NCBI GenBank assembly: GCA_029858465.1
Contig: JAOUEZ010000073.1
Span: 1-6,518, forward strand
Length of the DNA: 6,518 nt
Reading direction: 5' to 3'
Origin: Thermoplasmata archaeon
GTDB taxonomy: Archaea > Thermoplasmatota > Thermoplasmata > UBA10834 > DTMW01
The notes beneath the pieces were generated by a model that did not search any database, was not told the origin of the DNA, and worked only from the letters and a program-made list of their open reading frames with translations. Shown here piece by piece: positions 5,263-6,518 of this stretch (position 1 is its first letter; each line of letters starts with the position of its first letter). Position numbers and translations under genes: made by a program.

Positions 5263-5898
5263 ATGAAGGGCAATGACGTTATATCCATTGATGGACTGAA
5301 CATTCATTTCATAGATGTGGTCCGAGGGCTTAAATCCGAGGCTGGCCGGGTATTTCGCGCTGTAGACAAAGTGGAACCCGAGACAATTGCAATGTCGATT
5401 TCGAATGGTGAAATCGACGGATTGCGGGATTATGTGAAGGAGCCTTTCGAGGTGGAGATGAGCCGATATGAAGAGCTGTACGCGAGCCGCCTTTCTAAAT
5501 TCGGGGACGTCTTCCTGCCTCCTCCGTGCTTTCTTGCTGGGTTAGAGGCTGCGGAGAAAGGGCAATTGGAACTGATCGGCATAGACATGGATGATGAGAC
5601 GCACTCCGCTGCCTATTGCGCACATGTATCGGGCAGAGATCTTTTCCTCCACTCAATAAGATTAAACTTCATTAAAATGAAGAATTTCAAGGCGGGCTCG
5701 CCGAGAGATTTCGCGATCAAATGGGACAGGGCTGTGAATAATCTCAGAGGCTTTCGATTGCTCGAGAGCGAACGGGAGCGCTTCATGACCGATGAGTTGA
5801 AAGGATTATTGAAATCCAAAAAGAGAATCCTCGCGATAATTGACGCGGAGCGCGCAGGTAATGTGAGAAAATTCCTTCTGCGTGAATTGAGGAAATAA
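5263..5898 (+). CDS. Divergent TraB-like protein lacking the family's GxxH motifs
   Basis: A 211-residue protein without membrane segments. Its pattern follows the TraB/PrgY (Tiki-fold) family as I remember it. Residues 14-47 align without gaps to the N-terminal strand-helix-strand (IHFI..., then VEPETIAMSI). Residues 93-125 match the middle helix and 'liDrD' region (GLEAAEKGQLELIGIDMDD). Residues 170-207 match the final ERxxxM helix and following strand (ERERFMTDELKGLL, then KRILAIIDAERAG). The two GxxH motifs that mark the active site read Asp18-Val-Val-Arg21 and Asp194-Ala-Glu-Arg197, and the usual Glu after the second strand is Ser45. It is therefore probably not an active metal-dependent hydrolase, or has a changed role. 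GAGG (5251-5254), eight bases upstream, supports ATG 5263. It is likely co-transcribed with the regulator 19 bases before it. The family call is moderate. Confidence 0.6.
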   Translation: MKGNDVISIDGLNIHFIDVVRGLKSEAGRVFRAVDKVEPETIAMSISNGEIDGLRDYVKEPFEVEMSRYEELYASRLSKFGDVFLPPPCFLAGLEAAEKGQLELIGIDMDDETHSAAYCAHVSGRDLFLHSIRLNFIKMKNFKAGSPRDFAIKWDRAVNNLRGFRLLESERERFMTDELKGLLKSKKRILAIIDAERAGNVRKFLLRELRK

Positions 5899-5911
5899 TA
5901 GAGATATGTAA

Positions 5912-5920
5912 GGGGTTTTT
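5912..5920 (+). terminator. Possible poly-T terminator
   Basis: GGGG followed by TTTTT lies 14 to 22 bases after the TraB-like stop codon, in the 34-base gap between convergent genes. Archaeal RNA polymerase can stop at short T tracts. There is no strong hairpin, so the call is weak. Confidence 0.3.
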
Positions 5921-5932
5921 CTCGAACCGCTT

Positions 5933-6518
5933 CTATCCGTACTGGTTCTCTACCGCGATGCAGTTGATGTTTGAGCCGCCGCTGTTGCCATCGCCATAGG
6001 ATGTCCATAAGTCCTTAATCAGCAAACTGTTGAAGCTATTGCCGGATCCGAGATTGATCCACATCTGAAGTGTCGATCTATAGTATCTTGTCGGTGATGT
6101 GGTCATCGTTGCTTTTGTAGTGATGATATCCGCTCTCCCGTCGCCATTCGCGTCCTTAGTGGCGAATGTGTAACCGTCAAGGCTCACGGTCGCATCGTTT
6201 ATCGTGTAGATAGTCAGAGATGGAGCTCCTGGAGTCCCGTTGAGTATCTTGATGACTCCTGCGACGCTTGCACCTCCGTCTCCCTTGCCGATGGCTGCAT
6301 CGAGATAACCATAGCCGTCAAATTCGCCAATGCCTATCGCCGTGAAGGTGGTTTCTGTGGATAGCCCGTGCAAGGTAGTGAATCTGACAGTCCTGATGCC
6401 TATGACCTGTATAAGGTCTACATAGATCGAATCGTCATTCGTGTCGGAAGCGGCTGAATCCGTGATTCGGACGTAGATGGTCCCGCTCGTTCCCTCGGGC
6501 AGATTGAATGTAAAGGTC
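5933..6518 (-). CDS. FG-GAP/VCBS-repeat surface protein, C-terminal 194 residues (5' end outside window)
   Basis: The frame is open from the right edge of the window to a TAG at 5933-5935, so the gene starts beyond 6518. The first about 45 visible residues are Thr/Asp-rich beta-type sequence (LPEGTSGTIYVRITDSA, then SIYVDLIQV), like a repeated beta-sandwich of archaeal secreted proteins. Two FG-GAP-type motifs follow. GEFDGYGYLDAAIG (acidic loop at 6299-6325) has Tyr in place of the third acidic ligand. DANGDGRAD (6128-6154) is a canonical DxNxDGxxD calcium loop. Such repeats form beta-propeller blades on exported proteins. Low Lys and high Gly/Thr/Asn/Ser fit an extracellular location, but the signal peptide would lie outside the window. 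The first ATG-like codon in the frame, TTG at 6371-6373, is internal rather than a start. The stop falls shortly after IAVENQYG, which looks like the beginning of another blade. Confidence 0.85.
   Translation of the reverse strand, partial: TFTFNLPEGTSGTIYVRITDSAASDTNDDSIYVDLIQVIGIRTVRFTTLHGLSTETTFTAIGIGEFDGYGYLDAAIGKGDGGASVAGVIKILNGTPGAPSLTIYTINDATVSLDGYTFATKDANGDGRADIITTKATMTTSPTRYYRSTLQMWINLGSGNSFNSLLIKDLWTSYGDGNSGGSNINCIAVENQYG

Noticed and set aside
5912..5932. Minus-strand GGTTCGAGA resembling a tRNA T-loop
   Set aside because: No complementary T-stem, acceptor or anticodon arm can be built around it.

Overview
The window is archaeal. It carries a two-ring Cdc48/VAT-type AAA ATPase of archaeal length, an archaeal small heat-shock protein, an archaeal-only type of Cro/C1 regulator with a nuclease-fold N-terminus, TATA-box promoters about 25 bases upstream of transcript starts, and GGAGG/GGTGA ribosome sites. 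The overall style (Cdc48 type, TraB-like protein, secreted FG-GAP protein) fits a euryarchaeon, most likely of the Thermoplasmatota. That lineage call is an inference from memory of the families; no search was run.

Left third (1-1480): visibly AT-rich, with small genes and long non-coding stretches. A minus-strand zinc-ribbon protein (103-606) and a plus-strand ribbon-helix-helix DNA-binding protein (720-968) diverge from a 113-base gap. That gap holds a TATA box enclosed by an inverted repeat. A cysteine-rich 63-residue minus-strand ORF (916-1107) overlaps the tail of the RHH gene. About 370 bases follow without a convincing gene. They hold a 22-base near-perfect palindrome (1235-1256) and a cluster of GGCTAAT/ATTAGCC half-sites (1332-1395) just upstream of the heat-shock promoter.

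Middle and right (1480-5898): higher GC and dense plus-strand coding. hsp20 (1480-1980) is followed by cdc48 (2045-4237), which probably has its own promoter. Next come a COG1395-type HTH regulator (4290-5243) and a divergent TraB-like protein (5263-5898). Gaps after cdc48 are short (52 and 19 bases) with good ribosome sites, so cdc48, the regulator and the TraB-like gene may be co-transcribed. Hsp20 holds unfolding proteins and Cdc48 unfolds them for the proteasome, so the first two genes form a protein quality-control pair. The roles of the last two in that setting are unknown.

Right end (5933-6518): the C-terminal 194 residues of a minus-strand, probably secreted, FG-GAP/VCBS-type surface protein. 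It is convergent with the TraB-like gene and its start lies beyond the window.

The most interesting observations are: the TraB-like protein, in which both family GxxH motifs appear as DxxR; the apparent internal duplication of a nuclease-like fold on both sides of the HTH in the regulator; and the unexplained inverted-repeat elements in the promoters of the RHH and hsp20 genes.
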